From: Actinopolyspora halophila DSM 43834
GTDB taxonomy: Bacteria; Actinomycetota; Actinomycetes; Mycobacteriales; Pseudonocardiaceae
Assembly: GCF_000371785.1 (NCBI RefSeq)
Contig: NZ_AQUI01000002.1
Location: 2,459,276 to 2,523,275, forward strand
DNA length: 64,000 nucleotides
Reading direction: 5' to 3'
Shown here: positions 36,161 to 45,384 of the stretch, piece by piece
How positions within the stretch are numbered: the stretch's first letter is position 1
Layout: each line of letters opens with the position of its first letter
Notes under the pieces: model-generated
Told to the model about the DNA's origin: nothing
Seen by the model: the letters and a program-made list of their open reading frames with translations, nothing else
The model's database searches: none
Position numbers and translations under genes: made by a program

Positions 36161-37387
36161 CTATTCGCCGATCACCGGCGGGGCCACGCGCGGCAGGTCG
36201 CCGTCGAAGTAGCCGTAGTCGCCGACGAGGTAGCTCGGCGTCTCGTGCTCTTCGTCCTCCTCGCCCTGCTGACCACCACCGCCGCGCGGGGCACCAGCCG
36301 CGCCGCCGCGGCCGCCTCCGGAACCCGAAGCGGCAGCGCCACCCGCGGAGGTAGCAGCGGTCGAGGGACGACCGACACCGGACTGCCCACCGGGACCGAA
36401 GCCGCGACCGGCTCCCGAACCGGCTCCGCGCCCGACACCGGAGCCGGCTCCACCGCCCGCGCCGGAACCGAGGCCGCGCACCGGGATCCGGCTGCCGGGG
36501 GCGCGTCCGGTGCCACCCACGACGCCGTTGCCGCCTGCGCCGCGCCCGGAGCCCTGGGAACCTCCGGGGGTGCCGCCCTGGCGGTAGCCGGGGGTCTCGT
36601 TCGCGGGCGGGCGCTGCCAGACGGAGTGACTGCCCGCGGGGGGAGTGGTGCCCGCTCCGGGCCTGCCCGCCGACTGTCCGGGAGTGCCGGAGCCCGAGCC
36701 GGTGCCGGCTCCGCTCGGATCGAGGCTTCCGGACCAGGAGCTGCGGGTGCCCGCGGCAGTGCCGGTGCCGCCAGAGCCGGAGTCCAACCCCATGCCGCCG
36801 ATCTCGGGATTCGATCCGGACCGCGTCCCGGTGTCGACCCCGCCTGGTGGGGGCGCGGTGAAAGTCGGGGTGGCGCTGATCGTGGTCTGCGAGGCGCCGT
36901 CATAGGACTTGAAGGCTGTGACCGCGTCCTGACGCAGCTTCTCGTTGTGCGCCAGCGCCTGCTCGTTGTCGGTTTTGCCACCGGTGAGCCCGGCCCAGGC
37001 CTTGCCGAAGAAGTTCTCCTCCGGGACCGGCTTCTCCTCCGAGCCTGCGGGCACGGAGGACTGCACCTTGCTGAACGACTGGGCCTGCTCCTCCATTCGC
37101 TCCGCCTCGGCCAGCGCGTTGTCGGCCGCGACCTCGGTCCACAGCACCACCGGCGACATGGCGTTCTGCATGGCCTCGTCGCCCTTGGACTCGGTCACGG
37201 CCCCGGCCTTCTTCAGCCTGTCCTTGACCTGAGTGGCGAGGTCACGCATGTACTTCTCCTCCGAGCGCCACCGCGCGGACTTCTCGGACAGCGCCTCGGA
37301 GCCCTTACCGCTGTTGACCCAGGAGCGCATCTGTTCCAGCTGTGCTCCGTCGAGGTTGGACGGCGGTAGTGTGCGTCTGTCATTCAT
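36161..37387 (-). CDS. PPE-like type VII secretion substrate with Gly-rich C-terminus
   Basis: This is a 408-residue protein. Residues 1-175 form a long helical hairpin domain (LEQMRSWVNSGKGSEALSEK, VKDRLKKAGAVTESKGDEAM), the PPE/WXG-like part expected to pair with a partner and bind EspG. Residues 180-375 are extremely Gly/Ser/Pro-rich and probably disordered. The C-terminus is acidic and ends PRVAPPVIGE, an ending I associate with PPE-like proteins in Pseudonocardiales. It is likely exported. It lies directly downstream of the two lipoprotein genes, with a 12-base gap. Confidence 0.8.
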   Translation of the reverse strand: MNDRRTLPPSNLDGAQLEQMRSWVNSGKGSEALSEKSARWRSEEKYMRDLATQVKDRLKKAGAVTESKGDEAMQNAMSPVVLWTEVAADNALAEAERMEEQAQSFSKVQSSVPAGSEEKPVPEENFFGKAWAGLTGGKTDNEQALAHNEKLRQDAVTAFKSYDGASQTTISATPTFTAPPPGGVDTGTRSGSNPEIGGMGLDSGSGGTGTAAGTRSSWSGSLDPSGAGTGSGSGTPGQSAGRPGAGTTPPAGSHSVWQRPPANETPGYRQGGTPGGSQGSGRGAGGNGVVGGTGRAPGSRIPVRGLGSGAGGGAGSGVGRGAGSGAGRGFGPGGQSGVGRPSTAATSAGGAAASGSGGGRGGAAGAPRGGGGQQGEEDEEHETPSYLVGDYGYFDGDLPRVAPPVIGE

Positions 37388-37399
37388 CGGTCTTTCCTC

Positions 37400-37987
37400 T
37401 CAAGCGTTGGGGAGGTCCTCGATCGCGGTCTTGGCGAACTCGGTGAACAGCGGGCACGGCTCCGGCTTGTTCTGCGAGGGCCTGACTTGGCCGTTCACGA
37501 GCAGGAATCCATCCTCGGCGACATCGGCTACGCTGAAACAGTCGACACTGCTCATCTTGGCTGCGTACACCGGATATCCTGCGATTTCCTTTTTGTTTCC
37601 CCCAGGGTGGGTCTTTATTGCTTCGGGGAGGGTTCGCTCGAAATCAGGAGCGACAAAAACTCGCCACCCTGAATCTGAACCTACCTCTCCCTTTTGGTAG
37701 CTGCAACCTTGCCGGTCGTTGGATGTGCGAGCGTAGGGTGCACGGTCAGCCCCGATTTCACGTGCTTGTTGTTGGGTGATGATGGAGCAGGGGTTGTCGA
37801 GTTTGAGGGATTTGGTGGGTGCGGTGCGTTCGGGCAGGTCCACGCCGGAGGCGTTGTCCGTGCTGGTCGACGTGTTCGTCCCGGTGTTGGTGGTGTCCTG
37901 CGCTGACTGGTCGGTTTGGCCGCCGCAGCCTGCCAGCAGCAGGATCCCGGCGAACAGGGAGATTCCGGTGGTGACGGTGTTACGCAT
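37400..37987 (-). CDS. DUF3558-family lipoprotein, copy 1
   Basis: The 195-residue lipoprotein has a lipobox LLAGC at residues 16-20, so Cys20 is lipidated and the protein is anchored outside the membrane. A Thr/Ser/Asn linker follows, then the DUF3558 domain (NPCSIITQQQAREIG, GCSYQKGEVGSDSGW, DCFSVADVAEDGF). The role of the family is unknown; members often sit in EspG/PPE loci. Its first 75 residues are nearly identical to copy 2 while the rest has diverged. ATG 37987 has GGGGAGCC upstream, and no upstream gene overlaps it. Confidence 0.85.
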   Translation of the reverse strand: MRNTVTTGISLFAGILLLAGCGGQTDQSAQDTTNTGTNTSTSTDNASGVDLPERTAPTKSLKLDNPCSIITQQQAREIGADRAPYARTSNDRQGCSYQKGEVGSDSGWRVFVAPDFERTLPEAIKTHPGGNKKEIAGYPVYAAKMSSVDCFSVADVAEDGFLLVNGQVRPSQNKPEPCPLFTEFAKTAIEDLPNA

Positions 37988-38027
37988 CTTGGGCTCCCCG
38001 GTTGAAACTGTCGGCGGCGTTCTCGTC
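37764..38027. repeat. Tandem duplication, near-identical segment 1
   Basis: This segment repeats at 38391-38654 with an exact offset of 627 bases and only scattered differences. It spans the 5' half of lipoprotein copy 1 plus about 40 bases upstream, including a remnant of the 3' end of the neighbouring gene (encoding ENAADSFNRGAQDA). Confidence 0.9.
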
Positions 38028-38032
38028 ATGGA

Positions 38033-38614
38033 TCAGGCACTCTTCAGGTTCTTGAGTGCGGCTTCGGCGAACTTGTTCACAACCGAACATGATTCGGGGC
38101 GAGTTTGGAGCCGTACTGCTCCGTTGATAAAAAGTGACCCGGAGTCTGCTATATCGACCGCTACCAGACATCCGTACTGCTTCTCAACTTGATAAGTAGG
38201 GTAATCTGAAATTTCTGTAGATTTACCGCTAGGTCGTTTACCGGCGAATTCTTGCGTCGTTCTACTGGGATCTGTTGCTATGAACATAGCCCATCCGCCA
38301 TCGGAGCCAGCTTTACCCTTCTGGTAATCGCATCCCCGTTTGCCGTTGGATGTACGCGCTTCGATTGGTTGATCGACTCCGAGTTTGTTGGCTTGTTGTT
38401 CGGTGATGATGGAGCAGGGGCTGTCCAGCTTGAGAGATTTGGCGGGTGCGGTGCGTTCGGGCAGGTCCACGCCGGAGGCGTTGTTCGTGCTGGTCGACGT
38501 GTTCGTCCCGGTGTTGGTGGTGTCCTGCGCTGACTGGTCGGTTTGGCCGCCGCAGCCTGCCAGCAGCAGGATCCCGGCGAACAGGGAGATTCCGGTGGTG
38601 ACGGTGTTACGCAT
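38033..38614 (-). CDS. DUF3558-family lipoprotein, copy 2
   Basis: The 193-residue paralogue of the previous gene has the same signal peptide, lipobox and linker, but differs strongly from about residue 75 on (EARTSNGKRGCDYQKGKAGS, QYGCLVAVDIADSGSLF). The conserved Cys residues of DUF3558 are kept in both, so both are likely folded and functional. Its ATG at 38614 lies inside the 3' end of the upstream gene (8-base overlap), so it is translationally coupled. Copy 1 retains a 45-base relic of that upstream gene, which shows that copy 2 with its overlap is the ancestral arrangement. Confidence 0.85.
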   Translation of the reverse strand: MRNTVTTGISLFAGILLLAGCGGQTDQSAQDTTNTGTNTSTSTNNASGVDLPERTAPAKSLKLDSPCSIITEQQANKLGVDQPIEARTSNGKRGCDYQKGKAGSDGGWAMFIATDPSRTTQEFAGKRPSGKSTEISDYPTYQVEKQYGCLVAVDIADSGSLFINGAVRLQTRPESCSVVNKFAEAALKNLKSA

Positions 38615-38654
38615 CTTGGGCTCCCCGGTTGAAGCTGTCGGCGGCGTTCTCGTC
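38391..38654. repeat. Tandem duplication, near-identical segment 2
   Basis: This is the partner of 37764-38027. It covers the 5' half of lipoprotein copy 2 and the last codons of the gene upstream. The sharp loss of identity at its left edge marks where the copies diverge. Confidence 0.9.
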
Positions 38655-39146
38655 GTCGGTGCGGGTCTGCTTGGCGTTGGAACGCAGGCTCGCGGCGGTG
38701 TCGTTGAACACTTGCGCGAGTTTCAGATAGTTCGGCATGTACGACTGATCGTCTCCGGAGGCGACCTGCCCGTGCAGTGACGCGGCCCCCGTGCTGACAG
38801 GGTCGGTTCCTGGTGGAGGAACGTTTGCCAATTCTTGAAGATCTGTCCTTCGATCCAGCAGTTCCTCGGCCTTCTCCTCGAAGAACTTCGCGAGGTCGTC
38901 GACCTCCTCGGGGTCCACGACCATGCGCGTGTTGCTGCTCAGCGACTGGGCCAGTTCGGCCTTGGTGTTCGCGCGGTCGCTGATGCGCGCGATGTCGGTC
39001 GCCACCTCGGCGAGTCCGCCCAGCACGGGCCCGTCCGGCATCTGCGTCGCGGCGTCCATTGCCGCCTGGTCCGTGGCGTCCAGCCCGCCCTGGCCGTCCG
39101 CGTTCGGTCCGTCCGACCTGGACTGTCCGTTCTCCTCGTTCGCCAC
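38607..39146 (-). CDS. Hypothetical helical protein of the EspG/PPE locus
   Basis: The 179-residue acidic protein has no signal peptide or membrane helix. After a disordered Asn/Gly/Asp-rich N-terminus (about 30 residues) it is helical: GGLAEVATDIARISDRANTK, DDLAKFFEEKAEELLDRRTD, YLKLAQVFNDTAASLRSNAK. This resembles the small helical WXG-like substrates or accessory proteins that accompany PPE genes, but I cannot name a family. GTG 39146 is preferred (GGGGGAAG upstream); GTG 39164 is possible. It is the first gene of the minus-strand unit continuing through both lipoproteins, the PPE-like gene and EspG. It is divergent from fdhA. Confidence 0.65.
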   Translation of the reverse strand: MANEENGQSRSDGPNADGQGGLDATDQAAMDAATQMPDGPVLGGLAEVATDIARISDRANTKAELAQSLSSNTRMVVDPEEVDDLAKFFEEKAEELLDRRTDLQELANVPPPGTDPVSTGAASLHGQVASGDDQSYMPNYLKLAQVFNDTAASLRSNAKQTRTDDENAADSFNRGAQDA

Positions 39147-39394
39147 ACTTCCCCCTGTGTTCACTCGGTCGTGTCACGATCTCGCCCGCGGGCGTGATCA
39201 CGTGCCCGGCGGGCAACGTATCGCACCGTTCACGTGCCGTGTGCGGACTTCGAACGATCCGCTGAACAGTGATCACGAACACGCTCGACCGGGTGGTGGT
39301 GGCCGCGTGTCCCCCGGACGAGGCGTGTCGCGGTTGCACCGGCTGCCGCGGGCACGCAGCATTGCCCGTGAACGCGCCGACGGGGGTGAGCGAG

Positions 39395-42300
39395 ATGCGG
39401 GAATGGCTGCGCTGGCCGGTGATACGTCAACTCACGGGCGCGGACTCCCTCGGTCGCGGGCACGCGGCCCGCACCGAGCACACCGACACCGAACGCGCGC
39501 GGACCTCCGAGGCCGACTCGGTGGTCGGCTCGATCTGCCCGTACTGCGCGGTGGGCTGCGCCCAGCGGATCTACGTCCGGGACGGTGCGGTCACCCAGAT
39601 CGAGGGCGACCCCGACTCCCCGGTCAGCCGGGGCAGGCTCTGCCCGAAGGGAGCGGCGAGCCGCTCCCTGGTCACCTCCCCGAGCAGGCAGACCAAGGTG
39701 CGCTACCGGCGCCCCCACGGCACCGACTGGGAAGACCTCGACCTGGACACGGCGCTGGACATGATCGCGGAGCGGGTGATCCGCACCCGCGACGAGACCT
39801 GGGAGTCCTCCGATGAGGACGGCACCAGGCTGAACCGCACCATGGGCATCGCGAGCCTGGGCGGGGCGACGCTGGACAATGAGGAAAACTACCTCATGAA
39901 GAAGCTCTACACCGCCCTCGGCGCCATCCAGATCGAGAACCAGGCCCGCATTTGACACTCCTCCACGGTTCCCGGTCTGGGAACCTCCTTCGGCCGTGGA
40001 GGGGCCACAACCTTCCAGCAGGATCTGCGGAACTCCGACTGCATCGTGATCCAGGGATCCAACATGGCCGAGGCTCACCCGGTCGGGTTCCAGTGGGTGA
40101 TGGAGGCCAAAAGTCGCGGCGCCAAGATCATTCACGTCGATCCCCGCTTCACCAGGACCTCGGCCATGGCCGACACCTTCGTGCCGCTTCGAGTGGGCAG
40201 CGACATCGCCTTCCTGGGCGGGCTGATCAACCACGTGCTCTCCGGCGAGCACTACTTCCACGACTACGTGGTCAACTACACCAACGCGCCGATGATCGTC
40301 GGCGAGGAGTTCGCCGACACCGAGGACCTGGACGGGCTGTTCTCCGGGTTCACGGAAGGAAACTACGACACCACCACCTGGCACTACGAGGGCACGAGGG
40401 TCAACGCCTCGGCGGGCGAACGTGACTTCCTGGACGAGCTGTTCGGTGCGGACGCGGAGTCCCAGCCGTCGGGCAAGGAGAGCACGGCAGGCGGCCCCGA
40501 GCGGGCGGGGTCCGGAGGCCCGGTCTACCGCGGTGTCCCCGAAACCGATCCGACGCTGCAGCATCCGCGCTGCGTCTTCCAGATCCTCAAACGGCACTTC
40601 GCCCGCTACACACCGGAGTTCGTGAAACAGGCCTGCGGGGTGGACGAGCGGAAGTTCCGCGAGGTGGCCGAGGCCGTGGCCGCCAACTCTGGACGGGAAC
40701 GAACCACCGCTTTCGCCTACGCGGTGGGGTGGACGCAACACACCGTGGGCGTGCAGTACATCCGCGCCGCCTCGATCCTGCAGCTGCTGCTCGGCAACAT
40801 CGGCAGACCGGGTGGAGGCATCCTCGCGCTGCGCGGGCACGCCAGCATCCAGGGGTCGACCGATATTCCGACCTTGTTCGAACTGCTGCCCGGATACATC
40901 CCGATGCCGAAGGCCCACCCGAAGCTGTCCCTGGACACGTTCGTCGCCGCGGACAGCGCCGCGAAGGGCTACTGGGGCAACATGCGCAGCTACCTGGTCA
41001 GCTTGCTCAAGGCGTGGTGGGGGGAAAGCGCCACGGCCGACAACGACTTCCGGTTCGACTACCTGCCCAAGCTGAGCGGCAACCACAGCACCTTCCAGAC
41101 GGTGGTCAACCAGATCGAGGGGCGAGTGCGCGGTTACTTCGTGGTCGGGGAGAACCCGGCGGTGGGCACGGTCAACGCGAAGCAGCAGCGGATGGGTCTG
41201 GCCAATCTGGACTGGATGGTGGTGCGCGATCTGAACATGGTCGAGACGGCCACCTTCTGGAAGGACGGCCCCGAGGTGCGGGAGGGCGAGTGGAGCCCGG
41301 AGGACGTAGGAACCGAGGTGTTCTTCCTGCCCGCCGCCGCGCACACCGAGAAGGACGGCACCTTCACCAACACCCAGCGCATGCTGCAATGGCACCACAA
41401 GGCGGTGGAGCCGCAGGATGATCAGCGCAGCGACCTCTGGTTCTACTACCACCTCGGCAGGCGAATCAGGAGCAAGCTCCACGAACGACAGGGCGAGCGG
41501 ACCGCCGAGCAACGGGAGCGCGACCGCCAGCTTCTGGAACTGACCTGGGACTACCCCACCGAGGGCGACATCGCCGAACCCGGCGCGGCGGCCGTGCTCC
41601 ACGAGATCAACGGCACCGACTCCGCGGACAACGCCCTGTCCGCCTACACCCAGCTGCGTGCCGATGGGTCCACGCGTTGCGGCTGCTGGATCTACTGCGG
41701 GGTCTACGCCGAGGAGGTCAACCAGGCGGCGCGGCGCAAACCCGGCGAGGAGCAGTCCTGGACCGCCCTCGAATGGGGGTGGGCGTGGCCCGCCAACCGC
41801 CGCATTCTCTACAACAGGGCGGCCGCGGACCCGGAGGGCGTTCCGTGGAGCAGGCGCAAGGCGTGCGTGTGGTGGGATCCCGACGCGCAGCGCTGGACCG
41901 GGCACGACGTTCCCGACTTCGAGTCGAGCAAACCTCCCGACTACGAGCCCGGTTCGGACGCGCTCGGTCCCGAGGCACTGCGTGGCACCGAGCCGTTCGT
42001 CATGCAGAGCGACGGCCGGGCCTGGTTGTACGCGCCGACGGGGCTGCTGGACGGGCCGCTTCCCGCGCACTACGAGCCGCAGGAGTCACCGCTGGCGAAC
42101 AGGGCGTACAGCAGGCAGCGCAACCCGGCTCGGGAGGTCCTGCCCAGGCCGGAGAACCGCTACCACCCCAGCGGGACCGAAGCCGGTTCCGCGGTGTTCC
42201 CGTACGTGTTCACCACCTTCCGGCTCACCGAACACCACACGGCCGGTGGGATGAGCCGCTGGCTGCCGCACCTGAGCGAGTTGGCGCCCGCGATGTTCGT

Positions 42301-42739
42301 GGAACTCTCGCCCGAACTCGCCGCGGAGCGGCAGCTGCGGCACCTGGGATGGGCGACGGTGATCACGGCGCGCGCCGCGATCGAGGCCAGGGTGCTGGTC
42401 ACCCAGCGCATACGGCCGCTGCGGTTCGGCGACACCACCGTGCACCAGATCGGCATCCCGTGGCACTGGGGGACGAGCGGACTGACCACGGGGGACGCGG
42501 CCAACGAGCTGATCGGTGTGGCGCTGGACCCGAACGTGCACATCATGGAAACCAAGGCGGACACCTGCGACATCCGCCCGGGCAGGCGCCCCCGCGGCGC
42601 GGATCTTCGCCAACTGATCGACGAGTACCGGACCAGGGCGGGGATCACCGAACGAACGGGGGTGGAACCCGTCGAGGGCACGCCGCACCCGCAGTCGAGC
42701 GGGGACGACGACGCCGGAGGGAGAACGAACGACGAATGA
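39395..42739 (+). CDS. fdhA: Formate dehydrogenase catalytic subunit, selenocysteine-containing
   Basis: The 1114-residue molybdopterin oxidoreductase oxidises formate to CO2. CPYCAVGCAQ...GRLCPKG binds the N-terminal [4Fe-4S] cluster. QARI-U-HSSTVPGLGTSFG holds selenocysteine 187, encoded by TGA 39953-39955 in frame with all downstream sequence; this residue ligates Mo/W. SNMAEAHPVGFQW and DPRFTRTSAMAD are cofactor-binding motifs. ATG 39395 (MREWLRWPVIRQLTGADSLG) fits family starts; a longer in-frame reading from GTG 39269 has no ribosome site. There is no Tat signal, so the enzyme is probably cytoplasmic or inward-facing. It overlaps fdhB by ATGA. fdhD and Mo-cofactor genes are not in the window. 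Confidence 0.95.
39953..40003 (+). promoter_or_regulatory. SECIS element directing UGA to selenocysteine
   Basis: Just after TGA (39953-39955), GGTTCCC/GGGAACC form a 7-bp apical stem (39967-39985) with loop GGTCT (39974-39978). The lower stem CCTCCAC/GTGGAGG joins 39960-39966 to 39997-40003. The TGA-to-loop distance of 18 bases and the GGTCT loop equal those of the E. coli fdhF SECIS. SelB encoded at 24.0-25.8 kb should bind it. Confidence 0.93.
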
Positions 42740-43656
42740 GTCCCGACACCGAGAACCGACTCAGCGGCCCGCTTCCCGACCCCAGCCAGGAGGCGGGCTA
42801 TTCCCCCGAACACCCGCAGCGGTCCGGATTCTTCACCGACACCAGCGTGTGCATCGGGTGCAAGGCCTGCGAGGTGGCCTGCAAGGAGTGGAACCTCCTT
42901 CCGGAGGACGGTCTCAACCTGACCGGGATGTCCTATGACAACACCGGTGATCTCGGCGCCGACACCTGGCGGCACGTGGCCTTCGTGGAGCAGCGCATCG
43001 ATCCCCAAACCCGCTCCCGGGTGGACATCGGGATGCCCGGCATGGGGGTTCCCGACGCCGCTCCGCAGGAGGAGGGGGGCGACGCCACCGAGATCCGCTG
43101 GCTGATGTCCTCCGACGTGTGCAAGCACTGCACCCACGCGGCCTGCCTGGACGTGTGTCCGACGGGGGCGCTGTTCCGCAGCGAGCACGGCACCGTGGTG
43201 GTGCAGGACGAGGTGTGCAACGGATGCGGCTACTGCGTTCCCGCCTGCCCCTACGGGGTGATCGACATGCGCCCCGAGACCGGTGGCGCGTCCAAGTGCA
43301 CCCTGTGCCAGGACCGGCTGGGGGAGGGGATGCCCCCGGCCTGCGCCCAGGCCTGTCCGACCGAGTCCATCCAGTACGGACCCCTGGACGAACTGCGAGA
43401 ACGCGCCGAGCAGCGGGTCGAGCAGCTACACGAGCAGGGCATCACCGAGGCCAGGCTCTACGGTCACGACCCGGAGGACGGGGTCGGCGGGGACGGGGCC
43501 TTCTTCCTGCTGCTGGACGAGCCGGAGGTCTACGGCCTGCCACCGGACCCCGTGGTGACCACCAGGGACCTGCCCGCGATGGCCAAGTGCGCGGCCGCGG
43601 CCGCCGGGGCCGTCGCGGTGACCATAGCGGGCTGCTTCCTGGGAGGTGGCAGGTGA
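42736..43656 (+). CDS. fdhB: Formate dehydrogenase iron-sulfur subunit
   Basis: The 306-residue ferredoxin-like electron-transfer subunit has four cysteine groups: CIGCKACEVAC (residues 36-46), CKHCTHAACLDVC, CNGCGYCVPAC with CPYGV, and CTLCQDRL with CAQACP. This is the four-cluster FdnH/HybA pattern. A C-terminal hydrophobic helix (AAAAAGAVAVTIAGCFLGG) anchors it to the membrane, probably next to the NrfD-like subunit. Start ATG 42736 overlaps the fdhA stop. It passes electrons from the catalytic subunit to the membrane subunit and the quinone pool. Confidence 0.93.
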   Translation: MSPDTENRLSGPLPDPSQEAGYSPEHPQRSGFFTDTSVCIGCKACEVACKEWNLLPEDGLNLTGMSYDNTGDLGADTWRHVAFVEQRIDPQTRSRVDIGMPGMGVPDAAPQEEGGDATEIRWLMSSDVCKHCTHAACLDVCPTGALFRSEHGTVVVQDEVCNGCGYCVPACPYGVIDMRPETGGASKCTLCQDRLGEGMPPACAQACPTESIQYGPLDELRERAEQRVEQLHEQGITEARLYGHDPEDGVGGDGAFFLLLDEPEVYGLPPDPVVTTRDLPAMAKCAAAAAGAVAVTIAGCFLGGGR

Positions 43657-44609
43657 GCACCGACGGGAACCGTGCGGAGCCCGCGAACGCGGGCCGGGAC
43701 GAGATGTCCGAGAACGATTCGGGCCGGGAATCCTTCCGGTCCTACTACGGCAACCCCGTCATCAAGGAGCCGACCTGGAAGGTTCCGGACGTGCCCGCCT
43801 ATCTCTACCTCGGCGGCATGTCCGGAGCCTCGGCGATCATGGGGGTGTTGGCCGACGCGAGCGGGAACGGGGAGCTGCGGCGGGTGGGGCGCCTGTGCGC
43901 GGCGGTCGGCTCGACCGCGAGCGTGGTGGCGCTCATTCACGATCTCGGACGCCCCGCCCGTTTCCTGAACATGCTGCGCGTGTTCAAACCGACCTCCCCG
44001 CTGAGCGTGGGCTCGTGGATCCTCGCGCCGTTCTCCGGCCTGACCGGTGCCGTCGCCGTCGCGGAGGTCGGCGGGATCGCCCCGCTGCCCGCGCGGCTGG
44101 CCGCGGGGAGCTCGGCCGTGCTGGCGCCGGGGATGACCACCTACACCGCGGTGCTGCTCGCGGACACGGCCGTGCCCGGTTGGCACGAGGTGTACCGCGA
44201 GCTGCCGTTCGTGTTCGCCTCCAGCGCGATGCTCGGCGCGGGATCCCTGGGCACGGCGCTGGTTCCGCGGTCCCGATCGGCACCCGCGCGGCGCATGGCC
44301 GTGACCGGGGCGGTGGGGGAGCTGGCGCTCGGACAGTTGATGGAGCGGCGGGCGGGCAGGATCGCCGAGGCCTACCGCACGGGCAGGCCGGGGAAGGTGC
44401 TGCGGGCGGCTCGTGCGTTGTCGGCCGTCTGCGGCGGTGCCGCGCTGTTCGCCGGGCGCAGCAGGGTGGCCGCCTGGGTGGCCGGGTTGAGTGGAACCGC
44501 CGCCTCGGTGGCGACCCGCTACGGTGTTTTCGAGGCCGGGCGTGAAACGGCCCGCGACCCGTACTACACGGTGGTGCCGCAGCGCGAACGCGATCCCGCG
44601 CGGCAGTGA
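43653..44609 (+). CDS. NrfD-type membrane subunit of formate dehydrogenase
   Basis: The 318-residue protein resembles the NrfD/PsrC quinone-interacting membrane family: YYGNPVIKEPTWKVPDVPAYLYLGGMSG opens the first segment in two motifs, and HDLGRPARFLNMLRVFKPTS is the family signature. Eight or so helices follow. It lacks haem-ligand pairs, so unlike FdnI it is not a cytochrome b, and electrons probably go directly to menaquinone. GTG 43653 overlaps the fdhB stop and has GGGAGG upstream. It is the last gene of the fdhABC operon; a short GC hairpin (44609-44623) follows. Confidence 0.88.
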   Translation: MSTDGNRAEPANAGRDEMSENDSGRESFRSYYGNPVIKEPTWKVPDVPAYLYLGGMSGASAIMGVLADASGNGELRRVGRLCAAVGSTASVVALIHDLGRPARFLNMLRVFKPTSPLSVGSWILAPFSGLTGAVAVAEVGGIAPLPARLAAGSSAVLAPGMTTYTAVLLADTAVPGWHEVYRELPFVFASSAMLGAGSLGTALVPRSRSAPARRMAVTGAVGELALGQLMERRAGRIAEAYRTGRPGKVLRAARALSAVCGGAALFAGRSRVAAWVAGLSGTAASVATRYGVFEAGRETARDPYYTVVPQRERDPARQ

Positions 44610-44739
44610 CCCCGCACCACGGGGCCACGTGTTTCCCGGGCAGCGGGCGGCGTCGAGCGGGCTCGCTCGGGTGCTGCGGGAAGCCGTGTCCGGATAGTCT
44701 CGGGAGTGTCGTTGTCGCTCGTCCCCGGGAGAGTCCGCA

Positions 44740-45384
44740 TTGCCCGAGTCCACCGTGCAGGCCCGCCCCGCGACCGCCGAGGACGTCGGACCCGCCGTGC
44801 GCACGCTGCGCCGCGCGTTCGTGAACTATCCCTGGACGCGGCACGTGATCGCGGCCGATGCCCACGAGGAACGACTGGCCGAGTTCCATCGCCTGTTCGT
44901 TTCCCGCATCGGTCTGGAGTGCGGCCGGGTCTGGGTCACCCCGGGCTGTGAGGCGGTTTCCGTGTGGACCACCCCGGACAGCACCGGCATCGGCGAGGTC
45001 TTCGCCGAACTGGCGCCGCGATTCGCCGAACTGTCCGGAGACCGGCTGGGGCAGTCCGAACGGGCCGAAGCCGTCCTGAACCCCCACCGGCCGGAGGAAC
45101 CCGTGTGGTTCCTCGGCACGGTGGGGGTCGATCCCGACAACCAAGGCGCCGGGCTGGCCGGGGCCGTGATCCGTCCCGGTGTCGCGGAGGCCGAGCACGC
45201 CGGGGTGCCCGTGTATCTGGAGACCTCGCAGGAACGCAACGTGCGGATCTACCGCCGGTTCGGTTTCGAGGTCGTCGCCGATGTGGAGATCCCCGACGAC
45301 GGTCCGCGAACCTGGTCCATGATGCGCTCCTCCCGGAGCGGGCGGGCTGTGAGGCACGGCTCCTCCCCAGCCCCGCGGTCGTGA
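44740..45384 (+). CDS. GNAT-family N-acetyltransferase
   Basis: The 214-residue GNAT protein has motif A in FLGTVGVDPDNQGAGLAGAVIRP (the Q-x-x-G-x-A acetyl-CoA loop is DNQGAGLAGA) and motif B in VPVYLETSQERNVRIYRRFGFE. The N-terminal half contains the FVNYPWTRHVI segment common to small-molecule acetyltransferases. Substrate unknown. It starts at TTG 44740 after GGGAGAG; no in-frame ATG gives a full N-terminus. It stands alone about 130 bases after the fdh operon. Confidence 0.85.
   Translation: MPESTVQARPATAEDVGPAVRTLRRAFVNYPWTRHVIAADAHEERLAEFHRLFVSRIGLECGRVWVTPGCEAVSVWTTPDSTGIGEVFAELAPRFAELSGDRLGQSERAEAVLNPHRPEEPVWFLGTVGVDPDNQGAGLAGAVIRPGVAEAEHAGVPVYLETSQERNVRIYRRFGFEVVADVEIPDDGPRTWSMMRSSRSGRAVRHGSSPAPRS

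Noticed and set aside
36260-36850. Repetitive GC-rich stretch considered as a CRISPR or satellite repeat
   Set aside because: The periodicity comes from Gly/Ser/Pro codons of the PPE-like protein; there are no uniform repeats and spacers. No CRISPR array was seen anywhere in the window.
39953-39955. TGA in fdhA as a nonsense mutation
   Set aside because: Position equals the known Sec site, a SECIS follows, and selA, selB, selC and selD are all present.
39230-42070. Very long open frame antisense to fdhA
   Set aside because: High GC creates long antisense frames. fdhA has clear family motifs and a SECIS, while the antisense frame has no recognisable domain or ribosome site.
44609-44623. Terminator after fdhABC
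   Set aside because: The 5-bp CCCCG/CGGGG hairpin is too weak and has no T-run; it is only mentioned with the gene.
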